Below, one piece after another: positions 41,557-54,690 of a stretch of DNA of 64,000 nucleotides. A model generated the notes under the pieces. That model saw only the letters and a program-made list of their open reading frames with translations, ran no database searches and was not told the DNA's origin. The stretch spans positions 62,001-126,000 of the forward strand of contig PKEX01000009.1 in NCBI GenBank assembly GCA_002919235.1. Reading direction: 5' to 3'. The position numbers and the translations under genes are program-made. Each line of letters starts with the position of its first letter. Within the stretch, counting starts at the first letter, position 1. Source of the DNA: Clostridia bacterium. Its GTDB lineage: Bacteria; Bacillota; Limnochordia; DTU080; RSA5.

Positions 41557-41558
41557 GC

Positions 41559-44346
<2,788 letters not shown>

Positions 44347-44353
44347 GGCCGGC

Positions 44354-44935
44354 GTGATCTTGCCCATCCGGGCCTACGGCGACCCCGTCCTGCGGGAGCG
44401 GGCCCACGAGGTGAAAGAGGACTCGCCCGAGCTGCAGAAGCTGATCGACGACATGATCGACACCATGCGCCGGGCGAACGGCCAGGGCCTGGCTGCCCCC
44501 CAGGTGGGACAGCCGGTCCGCGTCTTCGTGGCCGATCTCCGGCACGCGTGGAAATCCCTCGCGCCCCGGGACCGGCCCGAGATTCCCCGCCAGCCCATGG
44601 TGGTGATCAACCCTGAGATCGTTGAGGCGAGCGAGGCTACGGCGGAGTTCGACGAAGGCTGCCTCTCGGTGCCGGGAATCGTGGTCCCGGTGAAGCGGCC
44701 GATCCGGGTCACCTTGCGGTACCTGGACCGCACGTTCACCCCCAGGACCATCGAGGGATTCAGCACGGTGGCTTCCGTGCTCCAGCACGAGTTTGACCAC
44801 CTCGAAGGTGTCCTGCATATCGACCGGCTTTCCGCTTTGGCCAGGGCGCGGCTTCGCCCGCAGCTGCGCAAGATCGAGCAGGGGAAAGTGGAGACGCCCT
44901 ACCCGATGCAGTTCCCAAAGGATGCGGGGCGCTAG
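44354..44935 (+). CDS. def: Peptide deformylase
   Basis: A 193-residue metalloenzyme removing the formyl group from new proteins. All three motifs are present: GQGLAAPQ (43-50), EGCLS with metal ligand C103, and QHEFDHLEG with H145, E146, H149. GTG 44354 is 7 bases after the OYE stop, so the two genes share a transcript, an unusual pairing (def is more often near fmt or priA). The gene ends at a bidirectional terminator. Confidence 0.95.
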   Translation: MILPIRAYGDPVLRERAHEVKEDSPELQKLIDDMIDTMRRANGQGLAAPQVGQPVRVFVADLRHAWKSLAPRDRPEIPRQPMVVINPEIVEASEATAEFDEGCLSVPGIVVPVKRPIRVTLRYLDRTFTPRTIEGFSTVASVLQHEFDHLEGVLHIDRLSALARARLRPQLRKIEQGKVETPYPMQFPKDAGR

Positions 44936-44963
44936 GCCCGCTGCCCGGAGTCTGGCAGGCGCA

Positions 44964-44997
44964 AAAAGCCCGGTGGGCCTGTTCCCACCGGGCTTTT
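44964..44997. terminator. Bidirectional terminator between def and glyA
   Basis: A 14-base-pair perfect stem AAAAGCCCGGTGGG / CCCACCGGGCTTTT (44964-44977, 44984-44997) with a 6-base loop and A/T runs on both sides, between convergent genes. Confidence 0.92.
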
Positions 44998-45045
44998 CCC
45001 CAAAACGCGGCCGTCCGGAGAGCTGCTCCACCGGAAGGAGAGCGC

Positions 45046-46326
<1,281 letters not shown>

Positions 46327-46340
46327 GGCCCGAGCTCCTT

Positions 46341-47702
46341 TCATCTGCCGACCTTCGGCAAGTCTTTCAGTGCCTCTTGGATCAGCTCGTCGGGGTACTC
46401 GTAGTCTTCGAGCTTTCCGGCGAGGTAGGCGTCGTATGCTGCCAGGTCGAAATGGCCGTGCCCCGAGAGCCCGAAGAGGATGGTGCGGGGCTCTCCCACT
46501 TCCTTGGCCGCCAGGGCCTCCTCGATGGCGGCCTGCACCGCGTGGGCCGACTCCGGCGCCGGCAAGATCCCTTCGTGGCGGGCGAAGAGCACGGCCCCCT
46601 CAAAGATCTTCCGCTGCGGCAGCGCCTTGGCTTCGATAAATCCTTCGTGATAGAGCTGGCTGACCAAGGGCGAGTCTCCGTGATACCGGAGCCCGCCGGC
46701 GTGGATGCCGGGCGGCATAAAGGTGTGGCCCAGGGTGTACATGAGCATCATGGGCGCGAGCTTCGCCGTGTCGCCGAAGTCGTAGGCGTAGTGCCCCTTG
46801 GTGAGCGTGGGACATGCCGTAGGCTCCACCGCGACGGCCCGCACCTCCTTGCTCCCCGCAAACTTGTCCGCCAGGAACGGGAACGCCAGGCCGCCGAAGT
46901 TGCTGCCGCCGCCGCAGGCGCCGATGACCACGTCGGGGTAGTCGCCCACCAGCTCCAGCTGCTTCTTGGCCTCAAGCCCGATCACGGTCTGGTGCATGAG
47001 AACGTGGTTGAGGACGCTTCCCAGGGCGTACTTGGTGTCCTCGTGGGTCGCGGCGTCCTCCGCCGCCTCGCTGATGGCGATCCCCAGGCTCCCGGGCGAG
47101 TCGGGGTCGGCCTCCAGGATCGTGCGGCCCGCTTGCGTGCGGGTGCTGGGGGAGGGGATCACCTCCGCGCCCCACACCTGCATCAGGGAGCGGCGGTACG
47201 GCTTTTGCTCGTAGCTCACCTTCACCATGTACACGGTGCACTCAAGGCCGAAAAGGCTGCAGGCCAGGCTCAGCGCGCTGCCCCACTGGCCGGCGCCCGT
47301 CTCCGTCGCCAGGCGCTTTACGCCTTCCTTCTTGTTGTAATAGGCCTGGGCGACGGCAGTGTTGGGCTTGTGGCTCCCGGCCGGGCTGACGCCTTCGTAC
47401 TTGTAATAGATCTTGGCCGGGGTCCCGAGCGCCTGCTCCAGCCGCCGGGCCCGGTAGAGCGGGGTGGGCCGCCAGAGGCGGTAGATGTCCAGCACTTCCC
47501 CGGGGATGTCGACCCAGCGCTCCTGGCTCACCTCTTGCTCGATGATGGCCATGGGAAAGAGCGGGGCGAGATCGTCGGGCTTCACCGGTTCGCCCGTCGC
47601 CGGGTGCAGCGGCGGCGCCGGCGGATTGGGCATGTCCGCCATGATGTTGTACCACTGCCGCGGCATCTGCCCTTCGTCCAGCAGGATCTTGGTGTAGCTC
47701 AT
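46341..47702 (-). CDS. trpB2: TrpB2-type tryptophan synthase beta-like enzyme
   Basis: A 453-residue PLP enzyme of the TrpB2 group, longer than standard TrpB, with the N-terminal [17 protein letters not shown] typical of that group. The PLP lysine is in [14 protein letters not shown], the catalytic acid in TETGAGQWG, and the phosphate loop in [11 protein letters not shown]. TrpB2 enzymes make tryptophan from indole and serine without needing TrpA; none is encoded here. It is directly upstream of glyA, which can supply serine. ATG 47702 has only a weak ribosome site (GACGGA). Confidence 0.92.
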   Translation of the reverse strand: MSYTKILLDEGQMPRQWYNIMADMPNPPAPPLHPATGEPVKPDDLAPLFPMAIIEQEVSQERWVDIPGEVLDIYRLWRPTPLYRARRLEQALGTPAKIYYKYEGVSPAGSHKPNTAVAQAYYNKKEGVKRLATETGAGQWGSALSLACSLFGLECTVYMVKVSYEQKPYRRSLMQVWGAEVIPSPSTRTQAGRTILEADPDSPGSLGIAISEAAEDAATHEDTKYALGSVLNHVLMHQTVIGLEAKKQLELVGDYPDVVIGACGGGSNFGGLAFPFLADKFAGSKEVRAVAVEPTACPTLTKGHYAYDFGDTAKLAPMMLMYTLGHTFMPPGIHAGGLRYHGDSPLVSQLYHEGFIEAKALPQRKIFEGAVLFARHEGILPAPESAHAVQAAIEEALAAKEVGEPRTILFGLSGHGHFDLAAYDAYLAGKLEDYEYPDELIQEALKDLPKVGR

Positions 47703-48050
47703 TCCGTCGGCCGGGGGCGCTCCCTCCGTGCACCCCGGCCTCCACCTCCCGGTCGCTTGGTAGCCGTTGTTGGATCGGCAAAACGGCGGGTGACAATCGG
47801 GTCGCAGCCGCTGCGGCGGCCGACGGCGCGGCCCGTTCCGGCGCGACGAAACGGCAACCTACTTCGGCAAAGGAATACCGCCTCCTCCTGCCTTGGGGAG
47901 CGCCCTCTCCAAGGCTCCCCGTCCCGCCCCGGGCGGCTCGCGGCGACATAGCGCCCCGGCGCCGGGCGTACCGTTAGGAAGGACGAGCAGAAAAGGGGAG
48001 CGGGTGGCGATGCCGTGTTTCACAGCTCCCGTGCGAGGTCGGGTGAACGC
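47703..48050 (-). other. Leader region upstream of trpB2 with a hairpin over a GGAGGG site
   Basis: No gene was found in these 348 bases. On the minus strand, GGCCGGGG...CCCCGGCC (about 47742-47711) forms an 8-base-pair hairpin whose loop holds a GGAGGGAG element, 20 bases before the trpB2 start. Further upstream, GGGGAGCCTTGG / CCAAGGCTCCCC-like pairing occurs (47895-47925). I looked for a Trp T-box (AGGGTGGNACCGCG) and a glycine riboswitch and saw neither. Confidence 0.35.
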
Positions 48051-48323
48051 ATGGTAGGCGACGAGTCGCGCATCGTCTGGGGCATGGCGCTGTTTCGGAT
48101 TTTCTCCGCCGCGGTGGAGTTTACCGCCGCCCTGTTGATGCTCCGCTTCCAGCGGGTGGAGACGGCGTTTCAGATCAACGCCGCCCTGGGTCTTTTCGGC
48201 CCATCGATCATGGTGATCGTCAGCGTGCTGGGCCTGGTGGGCCTTGCCGGCCGCATCCCGTTCAACCGATTGGCCCTGGTGGCCGCCGGGGTGATGCTGA
48301 TCCTCTACGCAGCACGAAAGTGA
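48051..48323 (+). CDS. YqhV-family (DUF2619) membrane protein
   Basis: A 90-residue protein with three short helices. It matches Bacillus YqhV in layout: GMALFRIFSAAVEFTAALLMLRF, ALGLFGPSIMVIVSVLGLVGLAG and a final VAAGVMLILYAARK. YqhV in Bacillus lies by the spoIIIA operon but its role is not settled. ATG 48051 is used; the frame extends to 48015. It ends 22 bases before the convergent YlbF-like gene. Confidence 0.82.
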   Translation: MVGDESRIVWGMALFRIFSAAVEFTAALLMLRFQRVETAFQINAALGLFGPSIMVIVSVLGLVGLAGRIPFNRLALVAAGVMLILYAARK

Positions 48324-48344
48324 CCAACGGCGCCGGAGCGCCCC

Positions 48345-48833
48345 TTACCGGCCAGGCACCCACAGCCGGCTGCGAGCCGCGCCGCCTTCGTCATCCCGCC
48401 CCCCGGAGGACCGGCTCCCTTCGGCGGCGGCTCCAGCGGCTCCCGAAGCGCCGGCCCCCGCGGACCCGGCGGCCGGGCCTGGCGCCGGGGCCTGCGGCAG
48501 TTCGATCCCCACCGCACCGGCCAGGATCCGCTGCACCTCGGCGAAGGTGACGGCGAAGGCGGCTTCCGCTTCCAAGAGCTTGCGCACGTACGGATTGAGG
48601 GCGACGATCTGCATGGCCTGCTGGAGCGCCTGGACTTCTTCGTCGCTCGGGGTTTCCCCCGCCAGCACCTTGGCCTCCAGCGCCGCCTGCTTTTGCCGGA
48701 AATCCCGGTACATGATCCGGGCCGCCTCGTGGCGCTCCAGCTCTTCCCGGGCTGCTTTGACCGCCTGGTACACCTCGGAGTTGGCCAGCGCGTCCGCCAG
48801 CGCTTCGGCTTTCGCTCGAATCTCCGGATTCAC
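48345..48833 (-). CDS. YlbF-family regulator with Gly/Ala-rich tail
   Basis: A 162-residue protein. Residues 1-112 form the all-helical YlbF/YmcA domain (AEALADALANSEVYQAVKAARE, then FRQKQAALEAKVLAGETPSDEEVQAL). In Bacillus these proteins form the Y-complex that modulates RNase Y and sporulation, biofilm and competence decisions. The C-terminal 50 residues (Ala/Gly/Ser-rich) are an added disordered tail. GTG 48833 has GGGAGG 9 bases upstream. Confidence 0.82.
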   Translation of the reverse strand: MNPEIRAKAEALADALANSEVYQAVKAAREELERHEAARIMYRDFRQKQAALEAKVLAGETPSDEEVQALQQAMQIVALNPYVRKLLEAEAAFAVTFAEVQRILAGAVGIELPQAPAPGPAAGSAGAGASGAAGAAAEGSRSSGGRDDEGGAARSRLWVPGR

Positions 48834-49030
48834 TCGACGACGCCTCCCGGTAACGTCCCTGACTTGCGAGCGTCCGTCTCATCCCGCGTTTCCAGTTGCA
48901 GTATAGCACAATCCCCACGGGGCGGCCCCCCGGGAAACGCCTTTCCGGAGGCGCTTATCCGGACCGCGCGGCGCTACAAGGACTCCTCCCGCGCCCTACA
49001 GAACTCAAGAGCCATGCGAGGTGACTCTCC

Positions 49031-49786
49031 ATGAAACTAGCCAACAAAGCAGCGGTGGTCACCGGGGCCGGCGCCGGGATCGGCCAGGCCGTCGCCTTGC
49101 TCTTTGCATCCGAAGGCGCGCACGTGTTCGCTTTAGACATCGATGAAGCGGGACTCAAAGAGACGGAGGCCAAGGCGCCTTACGGCGCCAAGCTGTCGGT
49201 GATGGTGGTCGACGTCACGAAGGAAGAGACGATGCGGGACGCCCTTGAGGCCGCAGCCGCCCAGGCAGGGAGGCTGGACATCCTGGTGAACAGCGCCGGG
49301 ATCCGCGTGGCCGGCACGGTGGAGGAGACCCGCGAGGACGACTGGGATCGCGCGATCGCGATCAACCTGCGCAGCGTCTTTTTGGGGTGCAAGTACGCCG
49401 TGCCCTTGATGAAACGCCACGGCGGGGGCGTCATCATCAACGTGGCCTCCGTCGCCGGGATGGTGGGCGTCAAGAACCGGGCGGCCTACAGCGCCTCCAA
49501 GGCCGGCGTCATCGGCCTCACCAAGGCCATGGCGGTGGACCACGCCGCCGACGGCATCCGCGTCAACTGCATCTGCCCCGGGCCCGACGACGGGCCGTGG
49601 CTGGAAGAGGCCCTGGAAGGCAGCTCCGGCCGGAACCAGGCTCTCCGCCCGGCGGCGGTCCAGCGGGTGGGGCGCTTGGGCACACTACAGGAGATCGCCC
49701 ACGCCGCGCTCTACCTGGCGCAGGACGAGTCGGCTTCCGTCCACGGGACGACGCTGGTCATCGACGGCGGCTACACGGCGCAGTGA
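49031..49786 (+). CDS. Short-chain dehydrogenase/reductase
   Basis: A 251-residue NAD(P) oxidoreductase: cofactor motif TGAGAGIG (12-19), NSAG near 89, catalytic serine region NVASVAG and YSASK (Y and K near 155-159), and the C-terminal VIDGGYTAQ. The aspartate after beta-2 (ALDIDEA) favours NAD. Substrate unknown; it is followed 108 bases later by a Gfo/Idh dehydrogenase in the same direction, which suggests a shared sugar or polyol pathway. Confidence 0.9.
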   Translation: MKLANKAAVVTGAGAGIGQAVALLFASEGAHVFALDIDEAGLKETEAKAPYGAKLSVMVVDVTKEETMRDALEAAAAQAGRLDILVNSAGIRVAGTVEETREDDWDRAIAINLRSVFLGCKYAVPLMKRHGGGVIINVASVAGMVGVKNRAAYSASKAGVIGLTKAMAVDHAADGIRVNCICPGPDDGPWLEEALEGSSGRNQALRPAAVQRVGRLGTLQEIAHAALYLAQDESASVHGTTLVIDGGYTAQ

Positions 49787-49893
49787 CGCTGCGGCGCAGT
49801 GCCGCGCCGCCTGCTGTTGGCAGGTTTCGCCGCGTCGTGCCGGGAATCAAACGTGGTGAAGAATTCCACGCATCGCAGGGAGGGGTAACCTGT

Positions 49894-51069
49894 ATGGGGC
49901 TTGGCAGGAAGATTCGCTACGGCATGGTAGGCGGCGGTCCCGGAGCCTTCATCGGCGCGGTGCACCGCCAGGCAGCGGCTCTCGACGGTGAGATCGAGCT
50001 GGTGGCCGGGTGTTTTTCGTCATCGCCTGAGAAATCGCAGGCCCAGGGGCGGGCGCTCTTTCTCGATCCCAAGCGGGTATACAACTCCTACCAGGAAATG
50101 GCCGAAAAGGAAGCGCAGCTTCCGCCCGGGGAACGGATCGATTTCGTCGCCATCGTGACCCCCAACAACTCGCACTTTCCCATCGCCAAGACCTTCATCG
50201 AGGCCGGCTTTCACGTGGTCTGCGACAAGCCCATGACCACCACCATCGAAGAAGCGGAAGAGCTTTGCCGCCTCGTCCAAAAGCACGACGTGGTCTTTGC
50301 CCTGACCCACAACTACACCGGCTACCCGATGGTGAAAGAGGCCAGGGAACTCGTCCGCAGCGGCAAGCTCGGCGAGATCCGCAAGATCGTCGTCGAGTAT
50401 CCCCAGGGCTGGCTTTCCAAGTACATTGAGAACGAGTCGAAGCAGGCCAGCTGGCGGACAGACCCTGCGCAGGCCGGTGTCTCGTCGTGCATCGGCGACA
50501 TCGGTTCCCACGCGGAAAACCTCGCCCACTACATCACGGGCCTTGAGATGACCGAGATCTGCGCGGACCTCACCACCTTCGTCCCCGGCCGCCAGCTGGA
50601 GGACGACGGCAACATCCTGGTCCGCTACGAGAACGGGGCCCGCGGGATCCTCTACGCCTCGCAAATCTCCATCGGCGAGGAGAACAACCTGCGCATCAGG
50701 GTGTACGGCACCGAGGCGTCCCTCGAATGGCGGCAGGAGTACCCCACCGACCTCTGGGTCCGCTACGGCGACAGGCCGGCGGAGCTGCTTCGCATGGGGA
50801 ACCCGTACCTCTCCGACCGGGCCAAGCACTTCACGCGGCTTCCGGCCGGGCACCCCGAGGCCTTTATCGAGGCGTTCGCCAACATCTACCGGAGCGCCGC
50901 CCGCACCATCGCCGCCAAGATCGCGGGCGAGACGCCGCACCCCCTCGACACCGACTTCCCCACGGTGTACGACGGCGCCCGCGGCGTGCACTTCATCCAC
51001 AAGGCGGTCGAAAGCGGCAAGTCCGACGCCAAGTGGGTCGACGTGCGCTACACCCCGCCGGGGGCGTGA
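49894..51069 (+). CDS. Gfo/Idh/MocA-family oxidoreductase
   Basis: A 391-residue dehydrogenase: [16 protein letters not shown] Rossmann start, [28 protein letters not shown] with the catalytic lysine, and [18 protein letters not shown] for the substrate side. The AFIGAVHR insertion and length resemble the subgroup acting on inositol- or glucoside-type sugars, but the substrate is uncertain. ATG 49894 follows GGGAGGGG. It ends at a strong terminator. Confidence 0.88.
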   Translation: MGLGRKIRYGMVGGGPGAFIGAVHRQAAALDGEIELVAGCFSSSPEKSQAQGRALFLDPKRVYNSYQEMAEKEAQLPPGERIDFVAIVTPNNSHFPIAKTFIEAGFHVVCDKPMTTTIEEAEELCRLVQKHDVVFALTHNYTGYPMVKEARELVRSGKLGEIRKIVVEYPQGWLSKYIENESKQASWRTDPAQAGVSSCIGDIGSHAENLAHYITGLEMTEICADLTTFVPGRQLEDDGNILVRYENGARGILYASQISIGEENNLRIRVYGTEASLEWRQEYPTDLWVRYGDRPAELLRMGNPYLSDRAKHFTRLPAGHPEAFIEAFANIYRSAARTIAAKIAGETPHPLDTDFPTVYDGARGVHFIHKAVESGKSDAKWVDVRYTPPGA

Positions 51070-51109
51070 GGCTGGCGCCGCCGGGCTTGAGTTTTGGACA
51101 GCACACGGA

Positions 51110-51146
51110 CGGAGGGGGAGCTCCCCGCAGGGACGCTCCCCCTCCG
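51110..51146 (+). terminator. Terminator after the Gfo/Idh gene
   Basis: CGGAGGGGGAGC (51110-51121) pairs with GCTCCCCCTCCG (51135-51146) around a 13-base loop, followed by CCTCTTACT. Confidence 0.75.
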
Positions 51147-51233
51147 CCTCTTACTGCCCGATATCCTCGCCGCCGCCGGTGATGATCTGTTGGTATTCCA
51201 CGCTTCGCCGACCTCGCTCTCTTTCGCTTCCGG

Positions 51234-51501
51234 GATCACGGGTTTTCCTTTCGCGCCCAGAAGATGTACCCGCCCGCGAACTGGTCGTCCAGCCGTTCGA
51301 CGATGGCAGCGTGTCCGCCATGATGTCGACGCACACCACCGTCGCCGGGTTGGGGTGGCCCTCCCGCCGCTGGCGATAGGCGAAGAGCTCGCAGATGCCG
51401 GGCTTGATGTCGACGCTGGTCAGACTGCCGCAGCCGGCCAAGAGGTCGAGCCCTCGGCAGGAAGCCTCCGGACTATCGCTAATAGCTACATTCTTGAGCA
51501 T
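51234..51501 (-). pseudogene. Probable frameshifted small gene
   Basis: A minus-strand frame from ATG 51501 reads sensibly for about 58 residues (GCGSLTSVDIKPGICELFAY, then PATVVCVDIM), then turns into Ser/Thr/Arg-rich shadow sequence. Shifting frame near 51325-51318 restores a natural ending, HAAIVERLDDQFAGGYIFWA, up to TGA at 51236-51234. The simplest reading is one small cysteine-containing protein broken by a frameshift or by a sequencing error. Family not recognised. Confidence 0.4.
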
Positions 51502-51545
51502 CGGAAACCCGATTAAAAAGCGAACAGTAGTAGGAGTGGATGCAC

Positions 51546-52412
51546 ATGCCGCTGTCCCGGCGCGCCTGCCTGCTGATTTCCTGCCCCGACCGGCCGGGGA
51601 TCGTCGCGTCGGTCTCGGGGTTTCTCTTTGAGCGGGGCGCGAACATCGTGCAGCTCGACCAGTACTCGACGCACCCGGAAGAGGGCACGTACTTCATGCG
51701 CCTCGAGTTCGACGCCGAGTGGGTGAACGGCGACCGGGCCCGGATCGAAAGGGAGTTCGCCCAGCAGGTCGCCGCCGCGTACCAGATGGACTGGCGCTTC
51801 GCCTACGCCGACCACATCAAGCGCATGGCGGTCTTCGTCTCCAAAGAGGATCACTGCCTGCTGGAGCTCCTTTGGCAGTGGCGCTGGGGCGACCTTCGCG
51901 CGGAGATTCCCATGGTCATCAGCAACCACGACACCCTGCGGGAGACGGTGGAGTCGTTCGGCATCCCCTTCTACCACCTGCCCATCACCAAGGAGACCAA
52001 GCGCCAGCAGGAAGAGAAAGCCCTGGAGCTCATGGAGGGCCGGGTCGACTTCATCGTCCTCGCCCGGTACATGCAGATCCTCACGGGGGACTTCATCCAG
52101 CACTACCCCAACCGGATCATCAACATCCACCATTCGTTCTTGCCGGCGTTCGTAGGCGGGCGGCCGTACGAGCAGGCCTACGAGCGGGGCGTGAAGATCA
52201 TCGGCGCCACGGCGCACTACGTCACCGAGGAGCTGGACGCCGGGCCCATCATCGAACAGGACGTGGCCCGCGTCGACCACCGCAACGACGTAGCCCAGCT
52301 CAAGGCCATCGGCCGCAACATCGAGCGGACGGTCCTCGCCCGGGCGGTCCGCTGGCATATCCAGGACCGCATCCTCGTGCACGGCAACAAGACCATCGTC
52401 TTCGCGGGGTGA
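51546..52412 (+). CDS. purU: Formyltetrahydrofolate deformylase
   Basis: A 288-residue enzyme: an N-terminal ACT-like regulatory domain (CPDRPGIVASVSGFLFERGANI) and a C-terminal formyl-transferase domain with NIHHSFLPAFVGGRPYEQAYERG and ELDAGPIIEQD (the N, H and D catalytic set). It releases formate from 10-formyl-THF and balances one-carbon pools with glyA. ATG 51546 is 9 bases after AGGAG; ATG 51540 is closer and less likely. Confidence 0.95.
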   Translation: MPLSRRACLLISCPDRPGIVASVSGFLFERGANIVQLDQYSTHPEEGTYFMRLEFDAEWVNGDRARIEREFAQQVAAAYQMDWRFAYADHIKRMAVFVSKEDHCLLELLWQWRWGDLRAEIPMVISNHDTLRETVESFGIPFYHLPITKETKRQQEEKALELMEGRVDFIVLARYMQILTGDFIQHYPNRIINIHHSFLPAFVGGRPYEQAYERGVKIIGATAHYVTEELDAGPIIEQDVARVDHRNDVAQLKAIGRNIERTVLARAVRWHIQDRILVHGNKTIVFAG

Positions 52413-52421
52413 AAGCTCCCG

Positions 52422-53162
52422 ATGGCCGGCTCTCTTCGCCCCGTCCCGCTCCGGAGCGTCTTCATCGACGCGACGCCGATCGCGCTGAGCTACGTCCCGT
52501 TCGGCGTCCTCTTCGGCGCCTTGGGCCAGCGGGCCGGCCTCTCCCTTTTCGAAGCCAGCGCGATGTCGCTGTTGGTGTACTCGGGCGCGGCGCAGCTGGT
52601 GGCGGCCCAGATGCTGGCCGTAGGCGCGGCGCCGTACACGGTGGTGGCGGCTTCGGCCATTCTCACCATCCGGCACGTGCTGATGGGCGCCTCGCTCTCT
52701 CCGTACACCCGGCGGCTGCCGGCCTGGGCCAAGCTGCTCTTGAGCCCCTTGATGACCGACGAGAGCTTCGCGCTGGCTTGGGGCCGCTACCGCCGCGAAC
52801 CCGGCGCGCACGGCTTTTTCCTCGGCGCGAACCTGTACCTTTACGCCACGTGGAACCTCTCTACCGTGGTCGGCTACTTCGCCGGCCAAGCGGCCCCCGC
52901 GCTGCTGGGCCTCGGCCTCGACCTCGTCTTCCCGCTGCTCTTTGTGGCCATCCTCGCCGGCATGACCCGCAGCGGGAGCGAGCTCCTGGCAGCCGCAAGC
53001 GGGATCGCCGCAGCCGCGATCGGCCGGCGCTGGCTGGGAGCGGAGTGGGCGATCCCCGCCGGCGGCGTCCTGGCCGCCGCCGTGGGCCTGGCTGCGGAGA
53101 AGGCTCTGGGCTCTCAGGGCGCGGGCGGGCACCCGAAGGCGGTGGACGCGCCCGATGAGTGA
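52422..53162 (+). CDS. azlC: Branched-chain amino acid exporter large subunit
   Basis: A 246-residue membrane protein with about 7 helices, matching the AzlC family: IALSYVPFGVLFGALG, SLLVYSGAAQLVAAQML and HVLMGASLSPYTRRLP. It works with AzlD to export branched-chain amino acids or analogues. ATG 52422 is 9 bases after the purU stop, with no clear ribosome site, suggesting coupling to purU. The coding end overlaps azlD by 8 bases. Confidence 0.9.
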   Translation: MAGSLRPVPLRSVFIDATPIALSYVPFGVLFGALGQRAGLSLFEASAMSLLVYSGAAQLVAAQMLAVGAAPYTVVAASAILTIRHVLMGASLSPYTRRLPAWAKLLLSPLMTDESFALAWGRYRREPGAHGFFLGANLYLYATWNLSTVVGYFAGQAAPALLGLGLDLVFPLLFVAILAGMTRSGSELLAAASGIAAAAIGRRWLGAEWAIPAGGVLAAAVGLAAEKALGSQGAGGHPKAVDAPDE

Positions 53163-53469
53163 CTCTCTCATCCTCATGATCCTGGCCATGAGCGTCCTGA
53201 CCATGGGCAGCCGCGTGCTCGGCTTCTTCGCAGTGAGCGAGCCCAAAGGCGCGCTGGGGCGGGCGCTGCACTATCTGCCGTTCGGGCTTTTCGGCGCGAT
53301 CGTGGTGACGGGACTGCCGCAGGATCCGGGCGCCTCCTGGCCCGCGGTAGCCGCGGCGATCCTGGCCACCGCCGCCGCCGCCTGGCGAAAGTGGCCCGTC
53401 GTCCTCGCCCTCGCCGCAGGCTATACCGCCTGGGCCCTGGCCCGGTGGATCCTGCCGCCGGTTTCGTGA
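53155..53469 (+). CDS. azlD: Branched-chain amino acid exporter small subunit
   Basis: A 104-residue protein with four helices: MILAMSVLTMGSRVLGFF at the start, then HYLPFGLFGAIVVTGL, typical of AzlD. Its start lies inside azlC (8-base overlap), as in other azlCD pairs. No Lrp-type regulator (azlB) is adjacent. Confidence 0.9.
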   Translation: MSDSLILMILAMSVLTMGSRVLGFFAVSEPKGALGRALHYLPFGLFGAIVVTGLPQDPGASWPAVAAAILATAAAAWRKWPVVLALAAGYTAWALARWILPPVS

Positions 53470-53653
53470 TGCGGGTCACACAGGCCCGGCCTGAGCAGAG
53501 GTTAAGATGGGTGTGATTCCGGTTTCTCACCTGTGAAGGAATGTGAGCGCATTTTCTGGAAGTTACGTAGAATAGGCCGCTGCGGCGGATCGTCGCCAGG
53601 GAAGCCAGTATGACCACCGGCCAGCAGCCGGCACGGGGAAGGAGCGTGTCAGC

Positions 53654-53719
53654 ATGCTTTCGTTGATCGGTCTCATCGTGGTGATCTGGTTCATCATCGA
53701 ACACCTGCAGAACCTGTAA
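53654..53719 (+). CDS. Single-helix membrane microprotein
   Basis: A 21-residue peptide (MLSLIGLIVVIWFIIEHLQN plus a final L) with a strong ribosome site GGGAAGGAG about 8 bases before ATG 53654 and its own terminator at 53786. Almost all of it is one hydrophobic helix, ending in a short polar tail. It resembles the small regulatory membrane peptides of spore formers in size only; no family is assigned. The upstream 53480-53590 stretch has TGTGA/TCAC-type repeats that may be regulatory. Confidence 0.5.
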   Translation: MLSLIGLIVVIWFIIEHLQNL

Positions 53720-53785
53720 ACGGACGCGCCGTCACGGCGGTTTCTTCCGGTGACGGCTGCACCCAGAGCACCGAGCGAGGCACCC

Positions 53786-53817
53786 AAAAGGCCCCGGCAC
53801 CGGCGCCGGGGCCTTTT
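53786..53817 (+). terminator. Terminator after the microprotein
   Basis: AAAAGGCCCCGGC (53786-53798) pairs with GCCGGGGCCTTTT (53805-53817), a 13-base-pair stem with a 6-base loop and flanking A/T runs. Confidence 0.88.
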
Positions 53818-53880
53818 GCCCGCCGGTTCTGCGCATAATCGCGGCCCGCCCCGGCATAGGTAATTCGCCGGGGTGTTGCT

Positions 53881-54690
53881 GTGGTGCGCCAACGGCAGGC
53901 TTTCTTCCTGGCGGTGTCGGCACGCCGCCTCGTCTTTCTCGCCTCGGTGTTTATCTGCTGCTTCTGCTTGGGCGCCCTGCTGGGCGCTTTCGAACTCCTG
54001 GGCGGCTCTTTCGCCCTGTTGAAGGGTCTCGGCCGCCCCGCGACCGGGAGCGGGCCGGGCCAGCCCGTTCTTGAGCTGCCCCCCGGACCGCTGGCGAACG
54101 GCGTCCTGAAAGACCTGCTCATCGTCCTCGACCCCGGCCACGGCGGCGCCGACCGGGGCGTCTGCCACTTCCCCGACGACTTGATCGAGAAAGAGATCAA
54201 CCTGGACATGGCCAACCGCGTCCGGGCGGTGCTGGAGGCCGCCGGCGCCCGGGTCCTCCTGACCCGCGCCGACGACGTGTTCCTCTCCCTGGACGACCGC
54301 GCCCGGGCCGCCAACGAGGCGGGCGCCCATCTTTTCCTGAGCCTTCACGTGAACCGCATTCCGGGGCACCCCGAGTGCTTCGGGGCGCAGACCTTCTACT
54401 TCCCCGGCTCGACCCAGGGCGAGCGCCTGGCCAGCATCATCCAGGAAGAGCTGATCAAGGTGGATCCCGAAAACTACCGGGATCCCCTGCCGGGCAGCTA
54501 CCGCGTCCTGCGCCTCACCACCATGCCCGGAGCCTTGGTGGAGATCGGCTTCATGACCAACGCGCGCGACCGCGAGCTCATCGCCACGGAGGCGTACCGC
54601 GACCGGATCGCCCGGGCCATCGCCGCCGGCGTGGCCCGCTACGTGGCGGAGCAGGGCCTCACTGCTGGAAAAGATCAAACCCCGTCGTGA
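53881..54690 (+). CDS. N-acetylmuramoyl-L-alanine amidase (CwlD-like)
   Basis: A 269-residue cell-wall amidase with an N-terminal membrane anchor (about 16-45). The Amidase_3 zinc site is complete: DPGHGGAD (first His), the glutamate in IEKEINLDMA, SLHVNR (second His), and ALVEIGFMTN with the catalytic Glu. It cleaves the lactyl-peptide bond of peptidoglycan; CwlD homologues make muramic lactam in spore cortex, which would fit the SASP gene, though general wall turnover is also possible. GTG 53881. The last 32 bases overlap the convergent gene. Confidence 0.9.
   Translation: MVRQRQAFFLAVSARRLVFLASVFICCFCLGALLGAFELLGGSFALLKGLGRPATGSGPGQPVLELPPGPLANGVLKDLLIVLDPGHGGADRGVCHFPDDLIEKEINLDMANRVRAVLEAAGARVLLTRADDVFLSLDDRARAANEAGAHLFLSLHVNRIPGHPECFGAQTFYFPGSTQGERLASIIQEELIKVDPENYRDPLPGSYRVLRLTTMPGALVEIGFMTNARDRELIATEAYRDRIARAIAAGVARYVAEQGLTAGKDQTPS

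Noticed and set aside
47703-48050. Tryptophan T-box or glycine riboswitch upstream of trpB2-glyA
   Set aside because: No AGGGTGGNACCGCG element, no T-run terminator and no tandem glycine-aptamer core could be found. Only simple hairpins are present.
47700-49860. Shared GGCAGG...leader element upstream of trpB2 and of the Gfo/Idh gene at 49894
   Set aside because: Short GC-rich similarities exist (around 47865-47900 on the minus strand and 49816-49850 on the plus strand), but spacing and pairing do not agree well enough to claim a common element.
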